A stretch of DNA of 64,000 nt from Xanthomonas dyei (GCF_002939865.1 NZ_MDEE01000018.1:31534-95533); one strand, 5' to 3'. Positions 37,134 to 47,164 are shown, numbered from the stretch's first letter. The notes: generated from the sequence alone by a model not told the origin. Program-made: numbers and translations.

Positions 37134-37472
37134 ATGCCATTTCACTCGCTTGTGAATTTTAAAGCGCTTTGTGCCTTAGCGTTTCTTGCCGCTGCGCTTC
37201 CTGCAGCGCAACCTGCCCGGGCAGCAGCGCAAGTCACCAAGAGAATCAGCTTCGTTGCGCCCGTCGCCTCCAGGTCGCACCACGCACGCGTAGGGCAACC
37301 GACGCCCACGGAAGTGATCAATTCATTGAAGAACGCCGCTTTCTCCTATTGCAAAGGCAGCGGAGCATCTGTCACGACGGTTGAGTTGGTCAGTCTGAGG
37401 GCAATGAGCACGAACACCACAGGCGTGTGGCCCAAGGTCATGACAACGTGGAACTGCGTCGCCACGCGTTGA
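37134..37472 (+). CDS. Small secreted hypothetical protein
   Basis: 112 aa with a Sec signal (LCALAFLAAALPAAQPARAAA), so exported. The mature part has two Cys (FSYCKG and TWNCVA) that could form a disulfide. The start ATG 37134 lies close to a TTG at 37128. I recognise no family. Lower GC than its neighbours in the upstream region suggests its own promoter. Confidence 0.6.
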   Translation: MPFHSLVNFKALCALAFLAAALPAAQPARAAAQVTKRISFVAPVASRSHHARVGQPTPTEVINSLKNAAFSYCKGSGASVTTVELVSLRAMSTNTTGVWPKVMTTWNCVATR

Positions 37473-37641
37473 TGTCTGGCGTTACGTCGACGTTGCCTGT
37501 TACCGGTTTGTCTTGACAGACAATGACGTTTGACGATGCATGCCTCTGCTGACGGCATGCAGTGTTGCCAAGGTCTTTGCCTATCCGCTTACACGCTGCC
37601 CGAGCTGACGGGCAGCGTCGGCGGATGCGCATCGCAGTCGT

Positions 37642-38460
37642 TCAACGCGGTGCAGGTAATGCGTCATACGCGCGCCGCACCGCCTCCTCGCCGAATTGCC
37701 GCTCCAGCCGGCGCACGATGAAGTGCCCGCGCGCCATGGCCTGGAAGTGGCGGATAAAGACCGTGTTGAGCGTGGCGCCGCTCACCGCACCCACCAAGGG
37801 CACCGCCTGCACGGCGAGTTTCTCGCCCACGTTGACCGAGAACTTGGCGGCGATGCGCGAGACCAGCGACACCAAGGCCGGCGCGCCCTTGCTGGCGAAG
37901 CCATGCGCAGCGACATGGCGGGCAGCGGCGCTGAGTTGCTGCGCCATGGCCGCCCGCACTGCGAAATAACCCGATTCGGCGCCATCGTCCACCACGCTGC
38001 GGCCGCCGTGCGCCAGCACTTCCAGGCAGGCCAGCGCGGTGTCGGGGCTTTGCAGCGATTCGCCTTCGGCGCGCGCGATGTCGGCGATGGAGCGCAGCAT
38101 CACGGCGGTGGTCAGCGGCAGCTCCACCATCAGGCCCGGCAGGCCGAAGAAGCCGCCGGCACCACCGGCCACGGCCACCGCCAGGGTGTGCCGGGTGGTG
38201 GACGCCGGCCGCAGCGGTTCGCGCTTGCCGCGCAGGCTCAGCAGCGCCGACGTCATGGCCACCTGCAGCGCGCGGCGAGTGAGGCCGTCGATGCTGCGGG
38301 TCACCATCTTGGGCAGCCGCTTGGTGATCAAGCTCTCGATCGGCGCGCCCAGCGCGTTGGCCAGCTGGGCTGCGACGCCAGGGTTTTCCAGCAGCGCGTG
38401 CGCCCTGGCCAGGTCGCGCTGCGCGGCCACATCCATCACCGGTATCGGAAGCGTCGTCAT
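37642..38460 (-). CDS. EcsC family protein
   Basis: 272 aa. EcsC-domain proteins are found in bacteria beside ABC exporters or alone, with unknown role. Hydrophobic stretch AVAVAGGAGGFFGLPGLMVELPL and the region IADIARAEGESLQSPDTALACLEVLAHGG are family-like, as is SLVSRIAAKFSVNVGEKLAVQAVPLVGAVSGA. Start ATG at 38460 (MTTLPIPVMD). It is divergent from the SRPBCC gene and may share its promoter region. Confidence 0.8.
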   Translation of the reverse strand: MTTLPIPVMDVAAQRDLARAHALLENPGVAAQLANALGAPIESLITKRLPKMVTRSIDGLTRRALQVAMTSALLSLRGKREPLRPASTTRHTLAVAVAGGAGGFFGLPGLMVELPLTTAVMLRSIADIARAEGESLQSPDTALACLEVLAHGGRSVVDDGAESGYFAVRAAMAQQLSAAARHVAAHGFASKGAPALVSLVSRIAAKFSVNVGEKLAVQAVPLVGAVSGATLNTVFIRHFQAMARGHFIVRRLERQFGEEAVRRAYDALPAPR

Positions 38461-38592
38461 GCCTGCTCTCGTCATAGGGTCTGCGTCGATGGTACCCAGC
38501 GCCGGACGAGCGGCCGGCCGCAGATCGGCCAAAGCTGCAATTGGCTGGCAAAATGCGCGATCATCGGCGTCCACGCAGGCAATGCCCATCAG

Positions 38593-39051
38593 ATGAACCG
38601 TGAGATCCGCCACAGCATCGTGATCGCCGCCGCACCGGAAGTGGTGTCCGCCGCGCTGTCCGAGCCCGTGCAGCTGGCGCGCTGGTGGACGCGCGAGGTG
38701 CAGCCGGCCGACGACTGCGTACGCCTGGACTGGAGCAGCCACGGCTGGCAGGTGGTCCTGCGCATCGACGAAGGCGCCGACCATCGGCTGGTGCGCTGGC
38801 GCTGCGAGCGCTCCAACATGCGCGACACCGCCGCCTGGGAGGGCACGGTGATGCGCTTCGATCTGATCTCCACCAGCGAGGGCACGCGTGTGGAGTTCGT
38901 GCAGTCCGGCTACCGCGACTCGCCATGTCTGGAGGCGTGCACCCAAGGCTGGCAGTACGTCCTGGGCAGCAGCCTCAAGCGCTATGTGGAAACCGGGCAG
39001 GGCATGCCCTACCCGGACATGCCCGACACCCGCAACCTCGCACTGGGCTGA
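38593..39051 (+). CDS. SRPBCC family protein
   Basis: 152 aa. The START-like helix-grip fold is suggested by HSIVIAAAPEVVSAALSEPVQLARWWTRE at the N-terminus and the C-terminal helix QGWQYVLGSSLKRYVETGQG. These proteins bind hydrophobic ligands or act as co-chaperones (AHSA1 type). ATG 38593. It faces away from EcsC and ends just before the convergent ProP-like gene. Confidence 0.82.
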   Translation: MNREIRHSIVIAAAPEVVSAALSEPVQLARWWTREVQPADDCVRLDWSSHGWQVVLRIDEGADHRLVRWRCERSNMRDTAAWEGTVMRFDLISTSEGTRVEFVQSGYRDSPCLEACTQGWQYVLGSSLKRYVETGQGMPYPDMPDTRNLALG

Positions 39052-39064
39052 GTGAGGCGCGGGT

Positions 39065-40555
39065 TCATGCGGTGTGCGGCTGGCCCACCGACGGCGCGCC
39101 GGGCAGCGGCAACTGCGCATCCACCGTGACCGGGCTATCGGCCTGCAGCAGCGCGCGCGCTTCCGCAGCGCTGGCCACCGCCGGCGGCGAGCCACGCAAC
39201 GGCAGCCCGGCGGTTTCGCGCACGAACAGCATCGTCACCAGCCCGATCGCCGCCGCCCCCATCAGGTAATACGCCGGCACCAACGGGTCGCCGGTGCGCT
39301 CCACCAGCCAGGCAGTCACCAGCGGCGTGGTGCCGCCGAATAACGACACCGAGACGTTGAAGCCGATCGACAGGGCGCTGTAGCGCACCGGCGAGTAGAA
39401 AAGCGCCGGCAAGGTGGACGGCATCGAGCTGGTAAAGCACACCAGCGCCAAACCCAGCAGCATCAAGCCGAGGAAGATCAGCGCATCCGAGCCGCTGCCG
39501 ATCAGCAGCAGGCACGGAATGGCCAGCGCAAACAGGGCGATGCAGGCGCCGATGATCATCGGCCGGCGCCCCAGTTTGTCGCTGAAGATGCCACCGACGA
39601 TGTTGAGCGGCATCATCACCAGCATCACCAGGATGATCAGCAGTAGTCCCTTGCTCTCGGCATAGCCCATGGTGACGCTGAGGTAGCTGGGCATATAGGT
39701 CAGCAGCATGTAGTCGGTGACGTTGAACACCAGCACCAGGCCGACGCACTTGAGCAGTTGCGGCCAATGCAGGCGCAGCAGGGTCATCAGGCCCTGGCCG
39801 GCAGTCTCCCGTTCGCGCTGTTCGGATTGCTCGGTGTAGGCACGAAACGCCGGGGTTTCTTCCAGTTTCATGCGCATGTACAGGCCCAGCAGCCCAAGCG
39901 GGCCGGCGATCAAAAAGGGCACGCGCCAGCCCCAATCGAGCATCTGCGCCGGTGTCACGCTCATGTGCAACTCGGTCACCGTGGCGGCACCGGCGATATA
40001 GCCGCCCAGCGTGCCGAATTCCAGCCAGCTCCCCATCACACCGCGATTGCGGTCGGTGGCGTATTCGGCAATGAAGGTGGCCGCGCCGCCGTATTCGCCG
40101 CCGGTGGAAAAGCCTTGCAGCAAGCGCGCCAGCAACAGCAATGCCGGTGCCCACAAGCCGATACGTTCGTAGGAGGGAATCAGGCCGATGCTGAAGGTGC
40201 CCAAGGCCATCAGGATCATCGTCGCCGCCAGCACCTTCTGGCGCCCATAGCGGTCGCCCAGCGGGCCGAACACCATGCCGCCGATGGGCCGCACCAGAAA
40301 GGCGACGGTGAAGGTGGCGAAGGTGGCGATCAGCTGCGCGGTGGGATTGCTCGCCGGGAAGAACACCTGCCCCAGCGTCACCGCCAGATAGCCATACACG
40401 CCGAAGTCGAACCACTCCATCGCATTGCCCAGCGCTGCGGCGCTCACCGCGCGGCGCAGCATGCTGCGATCCACCACGGTGACGTCGTCGAGTTGCAGTT
40501 GGCGGCGGCGTTTGAACCAACCGAAGTGCGAACGGATCGCGCGCGTGTCGTGCAT
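39065..40555 (-). CDS. proP: MFS proline/betaine:H+ symporter (ProP-like)
   Basis: 496 aa, twelve predicted transmembrane helices. The first part, LGNAMEWFDFGVYGYLAVTL, and RPIGGMVFGPLGDRYGRQKV, then LLQGFSTGGEYGGAATFIAEY and GSWLEFGTL, closely follow E. coli ProP (metabolite:H+ symporter family). It would take up proline or betaine at high osmolarity. The C-terminal coiled coil of E. coli ProP is not obvious. The ATG at 40555 follows family usage; longer in-frame starts are unlikely. Confidence 0.88.
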   Translation of the reverse strand: MHDTRAIRSHFGWFKRRRQLQLDDVTVVDRSMLRRAVSAAALGNAMEWFDFGVYGYLAVTLGQVFFPASNPTAQLIATFATFTVAFLVRPIGGMVFGPLGDRYGRQKVLAATMILMALGTFSIGLIPSYERIGLWAPALLLLARLLQGFSTGGEYGGAATFIAEYATDRNRGVMGSWLEFGTLGGYIAGAATVTELHMSVTPAQMLDWGWRVPFLIAGPLGLLGLYMRMKLEETPAFRAYTEQSEQRERETAGQGLMTLLRLHWPQLLKCVGLVLVFNVTDYMLLTYMPSYLSVTMGYAESKGLLLIILVMLVMMPLNIVGGIFSDKLGRRPMIIGACIALFALAIPCLLLIGSGSDALIFLGLMLLGLALVCFTSSMPSTLPALFYSPVRYSALSIGFNVSVSLFGGTTPLVTAWLVERTGDPLVPAYYLMGAAAIGLVTMLFVRETAGLPLRGSPPAVASAAEARALLQADSPVTVDAQLPLPGAPSVGQPHTA

Positions 40556-41164
40556 GTGTTTGGTCTCCAGATGCGTTGCAGCTGCGGGCCATCGCTGCCC
40601 GCTCGTCCTGACAACACACAGGACGCGGCACATCACACACACACGGCAGGAGCACATGCACTGGAGAGGCCGGAGGCATTCCCGGACGGCCGCGTCGACT
40701 CAGCGGCGCTGCGGGACAGATGACCAAAGGGATGGGCGTGCGCCCAAGGGCTTGATCAGCGTGTCATGTTACTACAGCGGGCAATGGGCTGCAGACGCGA
40801 CCGTGCGCGCTGCGGGATCTGCGCCGATTTCAGGCGTTTTACGTTATTTTTGCAATTGCATCGACGGCGGCAATGCCTGCTTCGCGATGACAATGTCGAA
40901 GTTTTGATGCAGTGGTAATGCACGTGTCATGGCACTGCACGCTTGGAGCAGCCAGCACAACGGCTGTACAGCCGCCAGGCAGACGCGGCAGGTGCTCAGT
41001 GCGGCATGTATCACTCGTACACTCCAGTTGTGAGTGCACCATCCGCACCTACCTGACGACTGCTCACTACAGTTTGAGCCGCGCTCATTTCGTTTATGCG
41101 CCGTGACACGCGATCGCGCCAGCCGCAGCACATCTACCACCACGCATGCTGCAACAGCGGCGCA
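40556..41164. other. Gene-free stretch upstream of proP
   Basis: About 610 bases. It includes an ac-rich tract near 40640 and the dispersed-repeat copy Y at 40941-41070. No credible gene or RNA. Confidence 0.55.
40941..41070 (-). repeat. Dispersed repeat, copy Y
   Basis: Complement aligns over about 125 bases with 32480-32606 (blocks gcagtcgtcag, acatgccgcac, gcctggcgg in order). The opposite orientation and substitution pattern indicate an old shared element. Confidence 0.7.
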
Positions 41165-41494
41165 TCAACCTTTGTCCAGCACCGCCAGCAAATCTTGCAG
41201 ATCTTCACGGGTCTGCGGGCGCACCGCGCGCGCGACTTCTTCGCCATCGCGCAGCAGAATCACCGTGGGCCACAGCTTGACGCGAAACGAGCGACCCAGC
41301 GGCCGCCCTTTTCCATCTTCGAATTTGCGGTACGCCATCGCGTCATAACCACCCAGCAGTTTCTGCAACAGCGGCTGCGCCGCAATGCAATGCCCACACC
41401 AGTCGGTGCCGAATTCCAGTAGCTGCAGCCCGGTCTGGGCATCGATCTCGCCACGCTCCGGTGCCTGTGTGGCGTACTCGCGAACAAACCCCAT
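41165..41494 (-). CDS. Thioredoxin-like protein
   Basis: 109 aa from the ATG at 41494 with GGAG upstream (MGFVREY); alternatives at 41509 and 41515. The active site is WCGHC, in FGTDWCGHCIAAQPLL, and the cis-Pro is WPTVILLRDGEE. The middle FEDGKGRPLGRSFRVK is longer and more basic than in classical thioredoxin. It probably reduces disulfides in the cytoplasm, since no signal peptide is seen. Confidence 0.85.
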   Translation of the reverse strand: MGFVREYATQAPERGEIDAQTGLQLLEFGTDWCGHCIAAQPLLQKLLGGYDAMAYRKFEDGKGRPLGRSFRVKLWPTVILLRDGEEVARAVRPQTREDLQDLLAVLDKG

Positions 41495-41651
41495 CGACAC
41501 TGTCTCCATGACCATAAGTGACCGACACCCTACCGCACAGCCGACCGATCACTGCGCAAGGCGCGTCCGGCAGCGCGGTGCACGAACGCTATCTCCCAGA
41601 TCCCGACCGCCGGCCGCGCGGGACGAACGGCGCTCGGTTCGATCGTTGCGC

Positions 41652-42050
41652 TTACGATAACGCGCGCTGGATGTCTTCCAACGGCAGGTTGGTCAGGTCC
41701 TTGGCCAGATCGCCGACCAGGCGCTGTTGGGTTTCCTTGTGCAGCAACGGACGGATGCGGCCCAGCGTGGTCGGGTCGGCCACCAGCACCAGATGCGCGT
41801 AGTCGTGCTTCAGCGCGCCATCGTTCAAGGCCTGCGAGAGCTGCTTGGCGAAGGTCATTTCATCCCGGTCTGCGGCGGTGAGATCCTGCGGCGCCTTGCC
41901 GGCCGGGCCATCGTCGTCGACGTTCTGCACATCGGTGCGTGCATGCTGGCGCAGCACGACCTTGGCTTCGTTGCCGGTATTGGTGAACCAGCGCGCTTCG
42001 CCGCCGTCGGCCACTACCACCAAGGCTCCCTGAGGAATTTGCAGGCTCAT
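41652..42050 (-). CDS. Host-attachment-type protein
   Basis: 132 aa. Related to the family annotated as required for attachment to host cells, originally from Agrobacterium. Landmarks are ALVVVADGGEARWFTNTG at the N-terminus and HLVLVADPTTLGRIRPLLHK near the end. No signal peptide or membrane segment, so a direct surface role is unproven. The start ATG at 42050 (MSLQIPQ) follows the family; an upstream start would add 19 residues. Monocistronic. Confidence 0.72.
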   Translation of the reverse strand: MSLQIPQGALVVVADGGEARWFTNTGNEAKVVLRQHARTDVQNVDDDGPAGKAPQDLTAADRDEMTFAKQLSQALNDGALKHDYAHLVLVADPTTLGRIRPLLHKETQQRLVGDLAKDLTNLPLEDIQRALS

Positions 42051-42156
42051 CCGATTTCTCCTGTTTCGATGATCGGTGCGGCATGTGCCGCACCCAGTCG
42101 GCCTCAACCTAGGCGAGAAGATGTAAGCACTGTGCCTAGTCGGTGTCAGTGCCGCG

Positions 42157-42330
42157 TTAGCGTGGCACGGCCGCGGCTGGCACCTGCAGCCCCAGATGTC
42201 GGCTGAAAAAGCGCGCGGTCACGCGCAGCGCCTGCTGGCTTTCCGGCAGCGTGTCGATGCGATGGAACCCGTGGCCCAACCCATCCCACACGTGCGTGCC
42301 TGGCGTTGGCAGTCGCGTACGTGCGCGATG
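42157..42330 (-). pseudogene. Remnant of an alpha/beta hydrolase (3' end)
   Basis: The minus frame ends with PGTHVWDGLGHGFHRIDTLP then ESQQALRVTARFFSRHLG. This is the usual C-terminus of alpha/beta hydrolase-fold esterases, including the catalytic-His region GLGHGFH. Upstream of about 42330 the homology stops abruptly and the sequence looks unrelated, so most of the gene is gone. Stop codon at 42157. Confidence 0.6.
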
Positions 42331-42525
42331 GCGCCACACGTTGCATCCCTGCTGAAGACGATCCGCGGCAGGGATGCAGATGCGCATGCAGTGGCGCATC
42401 CATCAGACGCGCGCTGTGCACGCGCATCGGCGCTCGGCGTTGGTGCGCCTTTCCCTTCCCCGCACAGCGACTGCTGCATCGCCGGCACGCAGCGGAGCAC
42501 TGCGTGCCAGCTGCTGTCGCCACGC

Positions 42526-45500
42526 TCAGCCCAGATACGGCCGCTCGTTGACGAACAGCAAGTTCCGCGCGCCGTCGCGCCATGCTTGCGGACAGCGCTG
42601 ACCAAGCAACACCGCCGCCATCGCATATGCCACGCCGCGCCCGGTCAGGCTGACCCCCTTCAATGCCGCCTCGGCATCTTGCTGGCTGTTGCCGGCCTGC
42701 ACCGCGGTAAAGAAACGCGAGATCGCCGTGGCGTCGTCGCCGAGATCGCGCAGGGTGGTGTCGCGCGCTGCCTGCACCGGCCAGCCCTGACGTGCGGCCA
42801 AGGCCCACGTAACCGGTGCGGTGAAATAATCGATCCCCGCCTCATCGCCGAGCGCGCGTGCCTGTTGCAGCAGTGCCGCTGGGGCACCCTCCGATGCTGC
42901 CGCCAGCCGCACCAGCCGTGCCTGGACCTCGGGGTCTGCCGCAGCGCCCGCCACCGCAGCGTCCAGTTGGCCGGCGGCCAATGCGTGATAGCCCTGGTAT
43001 GGCGTGTCCTGCGTGCCCTCGCCGCTTGCCAGCGCAAGCATCGAGGCCAACGCCGGCGAGCGCTGCGCCATCGCCGCAAGATCCGGGGCCAAGCCACGGT
43101 AACGCTGCAGCCGCACCAGCTGCGGCACGATGTCATCGGCCATCGCCGGAACCTGTGCGACTTGTTCGTAAAGCGCCTGCGCTTCCGGCAAGCGGCCTTG
43201 TTCGGCATGCACAGCAGCGGCAGCGCGTTGCAGCCACGGATCGTTCGGCCAGCGCGCATGCGCGTCGAGGAAGGCCCGATCGCGCGCCGCCGGGTCGCTG
43301 CCGCAACGGATCGCCGCGTACTGCAATGCCGGCGCGTCGGGGCGGGCCAGGGCCATCGCGGTGTGCTGTTTGCAGACCTGCGCCCGCTGCTGCGCAGTGG
43401 CGGTGTCCTGCTGGACGCGCAAGGCCACCACATCCAGCGGGTCGCGCTGCAGGCGCTTGGCCAGGATCGCCAGCACCGCCTGCGGCGCCGCGCCGTGCAG
43501 GCGATCCAGCCATTGCTCCAGATAGGCCGATTGCGCGCCATCCCAGCGTGCGTGCGCCTGCATCAGCGCCAGATCCTGCGCAGGTGTCAGCTCGCCCAGC
43601 AGTTGATGCGGTGGCCGATCGGACACCGCAGTCACCACATCGCGGTACTGGCTGCCCTTGCCACTGACCGTTTGCGGCGGCTCGCTGAAGACCGCCTGCG
43701 CGGTGGTGCGTTCCCAGCGTGCGTTGTCGAGATGGCGTGTGCTGTCTTCCGCTGCCGCGCCGTAGCTGGCGCGCCAATGCAGCAGCAGCGCGGCACCGGC
43801 CACGTTGTAGGCGAACTGGCCGCCGTGCCCGCCGCTGGGCGCATCGAAGGTTTCGATCACCCCGCCCGCCGCCGAGCGCGTGCTGACGTGGTGCGTTGCC
43901 TGCTCTGCCAGCTGGAACACATGGCGTCCGTTTGGCGGCAGCGAGGCGATCTGGTCGTCGATGCGCACCGTCACCGTCTGCTGCAAGCCGTTGTAGGCCA
44001 CCACCTCGGCCAGGCCGACCGTGCCGCCGGCCCACAACACCCCGGCCACGATGGACGCGGCCACCGCAACGCGCGCGATGGAGGGAAACAGGCCGTCGGC
44101 GGCCAGAAAGCGCTGCCACAGGTTTTGTTTGAGGTTGCGCTGGCGCTCCTCGCCCGGCAGACGCACCGGATAGTCTGCAGGTGCCGCCGCCGGTGTATCG
44201 CTGGTGGGCGCAGGCGCGCCGTGGCGCACCTGCTCGGCCACCGCGTCTTCGGCGTGCAGCAACTGCTCCAGGCTGGCATCGCGCAACTCGCCCAGCGCGC
44301 TCATGGTGACCTGCACCCAGCCCTTGGCCGCGTCCATCCACGGGTTGATATTGGTTTCGTCGGCCTCGGACAGCCGGAACTCCGGCAGGCACTGCTGCCA
44401 CTGTTCTTTGCCGAGGGCAGCGGCCAGAGGGGCATTCAAGCGCATGTGCGCGACCTGTTCGTACACCCGGTGCAGCACCCGTTGCAGCTCATTGCACGCG
44501 GCCACCAGCTGGCGCAGCTCCTTGGCCGACACCCGGCCATCGGCGATCACGCTGTGGAAGGTCTGCAGATACAGCAGATGCGCATCGTCCAGATCGGCGA
44601 GGGTGTGGTCGGTGTAATGCAGCACGGCCAGGTAGCCACGCAACAGCTCGGGCCAGCCGCCGCCGAGGGTGTGGGCTGAGGCCAGGTGCACGCTGCGGCA
44701 GCGTCGGTCGTGGCCGCTGACGCGCGCACGCAACACCTGCAGTTCGTCATCGAGTGTTGCGATCACAGCAGGCAGCTGCGCGCGCGTCAGGCTGGTGCCT
44801 TTCCAGGTCACCACGCCGCCAGTTGCACGCAGCCCGCCGTCCATCAAGGCCTGCAGGCTGGCGCGTTGCCGCTCGCGTTCGCGCAGTTGCTCAATGGCCT
44901 GGCCATCCTCAGGCAGGTACAGCCCATCCAGCGCCTGCAGCAGATCGCCCTGCGGCAACGGATCGGCGTAGAGCTCGGCCACGGTTCGCGCAGCGCGGGT
45001 GCAGGAGCGGCCCAGATAAAGGCCTTGATAGCGCCGCGATAACGACAGGGCCGCAAATTCGCGTTCCAGCGCGGCCAGCGACACCTCGATGTCCACACAG
45101 GTGGGCGCCTGCCCGTTGAACAAGCCAAGCGAGACCTGCTCGCGCAGCGCGTGTGCGTTGCGCAGCACGTCCATCGCCGGGCGTGCGTCGATCGGGCAGG
45201 CGATGTAGTGACGCTTGAGGTTTTCTTCGCGCGCTGCGCTGGGCGGATGGGTGGCCCACATCTGCGAGGGTTGTGCGATGTCGTTCTGAAACAGCCGGTA
45301 CGCGTGCGCCGCATCTTCGGGTACCGCCGGTACCACGCCGTGGCCGGGGTCGTTCAAGACCACGCGCATGTGTTCGATGATGCGCGACTGGATGGCGAAC
45401 AGATCCTTGACTGGCCGGTCCTGCGCAAACTCGCGCCCGGCAAAGCGCAGCGCGCGCTGCCAGCCGTCGTCGGCCGCTTCCAGCTTGTGCAGCGCATGCA

Positions 45501-46338
45501 CCAGCGCGTCGCTGCCGGTGAGCGAGGCGGCCACCAGATCGGCCTGATATTCCATCTCGCGCGATAGCGCACGCTGCGCCAGCACCACGCCGCGGAAGGT
45601 GATTTCGACCAGGGAGCGGATCGACCACACGATCAACGACAGGCCCCAGCCGATCCACGCCACGCGCAGGTCGATCCGCGACAGCGTCGCCAACAGCTTG
45701 TCCAGGGCATCGCGCTTGCCCACGATATGCGCGGCGATCTGCTGGGCGATGTAGACCCAGCGGCCGACCGCCATCGTGCGTTGCGCGAAGTGGCCGAATT
45801 CGTGCGCGAGCACGGCCTTCAATTCGCCCAGGTTCAGCACATTGACCAGGCCCAGGCCGATATCCAGGTTCTTGCGCGAGGGCAGCAGCAGGTTGAGCAG
45901 CGACAGGTCGTAGAACACGCCGGCGTTGACCTGTGCCGACAGGTACACCTTGTGCGGACGCGGCGCGCCGGCTTCGTCGGCCAACCGATGCAGGAAGGCG
46001 AACAGCTCCGGTTGCTCGGCCGGGCGCAGTTCCAGCGCGCGCGTATCGCGTTCGGCACGCTTGTTGAACACCAATGCCTTGGCCATGAAGACGGCCAGAA
46101 ACGCGGCGCCTGCGGCCACCAGCCACATCCACACGGCCTGCTCGCCGCCGGAGCCCTGCAGCAGCCCGGACGCCAGCCGGTAGGCTGTCCAACCGAACCA
46201 CCCCAGCAATCCCAGATACACGGCGATGAAGCCGCCCAGCCCAAGCATGGCCAGCCAGGCATTGCGTCGGTATTTGCTGCTGGGTGCGGTGAGCCGTTCC
46301 GGCACCACCGCCGGGCCTTGCGGATACAGCGATTCCAT
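42526..46338 (-). CDS. Giant M48 family membrane metalloprotease
   Basis: 1270 aa. Two N-terminal transmembrane helices (about 28-50 and 66-88) precede an M48 zinc protease domain with HEFGHF (His about 179, Glu 180, His 183). The first half also has LDIGLGLVNVLNLGELKAVL and RLAREMEYQAD-type sequence (REMEYQADLVAA) for the third ligand. A third helix lies about 757-785, followed by a long C-terminal Ala-rich, TPR-like region. Start ATG 46338 with AGGGA upstream. M48 enzymes remove misfolded membrane proteins; the length is far above the HtpX norm. Confidence 0.85.
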   Translation of the reverse strand: MESLYPQGPAVVPERLTAPSSKYRRNAWLAMLGLGGFIAVYLGLLGWFGWTAYRLASGLLQGSGGEQAVWMWLVAAGAAFLAVFMAKALVFNKRAERDTRALELRPAEQPELFAFLHRLADEAGAPRPHKVYLSAQVNAGVFYDLSLLNLLLPSRKNLDIGLGLVNVLNLGELKAVLAHEFGHFAQRTMAVGRWVYIAQQIAAHIVGKRDALDKLLATLSRIDLRVAWIGWGLSLIVWSIRSLVEITFRGVVLAQRALSREMEYQADLVAASLTGSDALVHALHKLEAADDGWQRALRFAGREFAQDRPVKDLFAIQSRIIEHMRVVLNDPGHGVVPAVPEDAAHAYRLFQNDIAQPSQMWATHPPSAAREENLKRHYIACPIDARPAMDVLRNAHALREQVSLGLFNGQAPTCVDIEVSLAALEREFAALSLSRRYQGLYLGRSCTRAARTVAELYADPLPQGDLLQALDGLYLPEDGQAIEQLRERERQRASLQALMDGGLRATGGVVTWKGTSLTRAQLPAVIATLDDELQVLRARVSGHDRRCRSVHLASAHTLGGGWPELLRGYLAVLHYTDHTLADLDDAHLLYLQTFHSVIADGRVSAKELRQLVAACNELQRVLHRVYEQVAHMRLNAPLAAALGKEQWQQCLPEFRLSEADETNINPWMDAAKGWVQVTMSALGELRDASLEQLLHAEDAVAEQVRHGAPAPTSDTPAAAPADYPVRLPGEERQRNLKQNLWQRFLAADGLFPSIARVAVAASIVAGVLWAGGTVGLAEVVAYNGLQQTVTVRIDDQIASLPPNGRHVFQLAEQATHHVSTRSAAGGVIETFDAPSGGHGGQFAYNVAGAALLLHWRASYGAAAEDSTRHLDNARWERTTAQAVFSEPPQTVSGKGSQYRDVVTAVSDRPPHQLLGELTPAQDLALMQAHARWDGAQSAYLEQWLDRLHGAAPQAVLAILAKRLQRDPLDVVALRVQQDTATAQQRAQVCKQHTAMALARPDAPALQYAAIRCGSDPAARDRAFLDAHARWPNDPWLQRAAAAVHAEQGRLPEAQALYEQVAQVPAMADDIVPQLVRLQRYRGLAPDLAAMAQRSPALASMLALASGEGTQDTPYQGYHALAAGQLDAAVAGAAADPEVQARLVRLAAASEGAPAALLQQARALGDEAGIDYFTAPVTWALAARQGWPVQAARDTTLRDLGDDATAISRFFTAVQAGNSQQDAEAALKGVSLTGRGVAYAMAAVLLGQRCPQAWRDGARNLLFVNERPYLG

Positions 46339-46506
46339 TCTTCGTCCCTGTAATGAGTAACCGGGCGCCACGCAGTCAATCGGCATCCCGGCCTGGTGAT
46401 TCGATCTCCGGGCGCGATCTCCCCCGCCCCGGAAGCGCCGAAAATAACGGACTGGCGCTGCAAAATCCATGCGTGCCTGCGGGTAGCCCGCAGGCACCAC
46501 CACGTG

Positions 46507-46947
46507 TCAGGCGGGCTGTGGATCCTGTTCCGCCTGGACTTGCTGCACCGCCTGCCTTGCCGAGCGGGTCAGCGGCGTGGGTAGCGCATCCAGGGCAAAC
46601 CAGCCGATATCCAGCAGCACCTGCGGTTCGCGCAGTTCGGCGGTCTCGCTGCCTTCGATGGTGGCCAGATACACCGGCGCCACCCAATGCTGCGGCGGGT
46701 CCATGTCCGGCTCGAAGTGGCTGACCACGCACAGCACGCGCTGCGGATGCACCTGCAGGCCGGTTTCTTCCAGCACTTCGCGCACTACCGTGGCTTCCAC
46801 CGTTTCCATCCAGTCCACCTTGCCGCCGGGCAGGCCCCAATGCCCCTGCTCGGGCGCCCGCCCGCGCAATACCAGCAGCAAGTGGCCATCGGCGCGTTGG
46901 ATGAAGGCACCGCAGCCAACGCGGGCACGCAGATCGGAATGGGGCAT
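46507..46947 (-). CDS. NUDIX hydrolase
   Basis: 146 aa. Nudix hydrolases cleave nucleoside diphosphates linked to another moiety. The box GGKVDWMETVEATVVREVLE followed by ETGL is complete. The N-terminus MPHSDLRARVGCGAFIQRADGH and the later DMDPPQHWVAPVYLAT suggest an ADP-ribose or dNTP-type enzyme, but the substrate cannot be told. It stands upstream of the M48 gene by about 170 bases on the same strand. Confidence 0.9.
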   Translation of the reverse strand: MPHSDLRARVGCGAFIQRADGHLLLVLRGRAPEQGHWGLPGGKVDWMETVEATVVREVLEETGLQVHPQRVLCVVSHFEPDMDPPQHWVAPVYLATIEGSETAELREPQVLLDIGWFALDALPTPLTRSARQAVQQVQAEQDPQPA

Positions 46948-47164
46948 GAGCTGTCTCGTGAGCGGGCCGGTAATTGTCCCAGATGTGGCGGTACGGGTAA
47001 CGCGGTCGCGCGCGGGTTGGCACTGTTGCGGCGTGGGTGGCGTCCCCGTCCACCGCTCACGTCTTCCAGGTACAGCTTACCTGCATCGCGCCTGGGCGTC
47101 AGCGCGTGCCTTGCCGCGCAGCGCCACCGCCGCCTGACACTGGGCGCAACGTCCCTCGCACGCG

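Noticed and set aside
42196..44679. 827-codon plus frame
   Set aside because: Opposite strand of the M48 gene; no recognisable domain.
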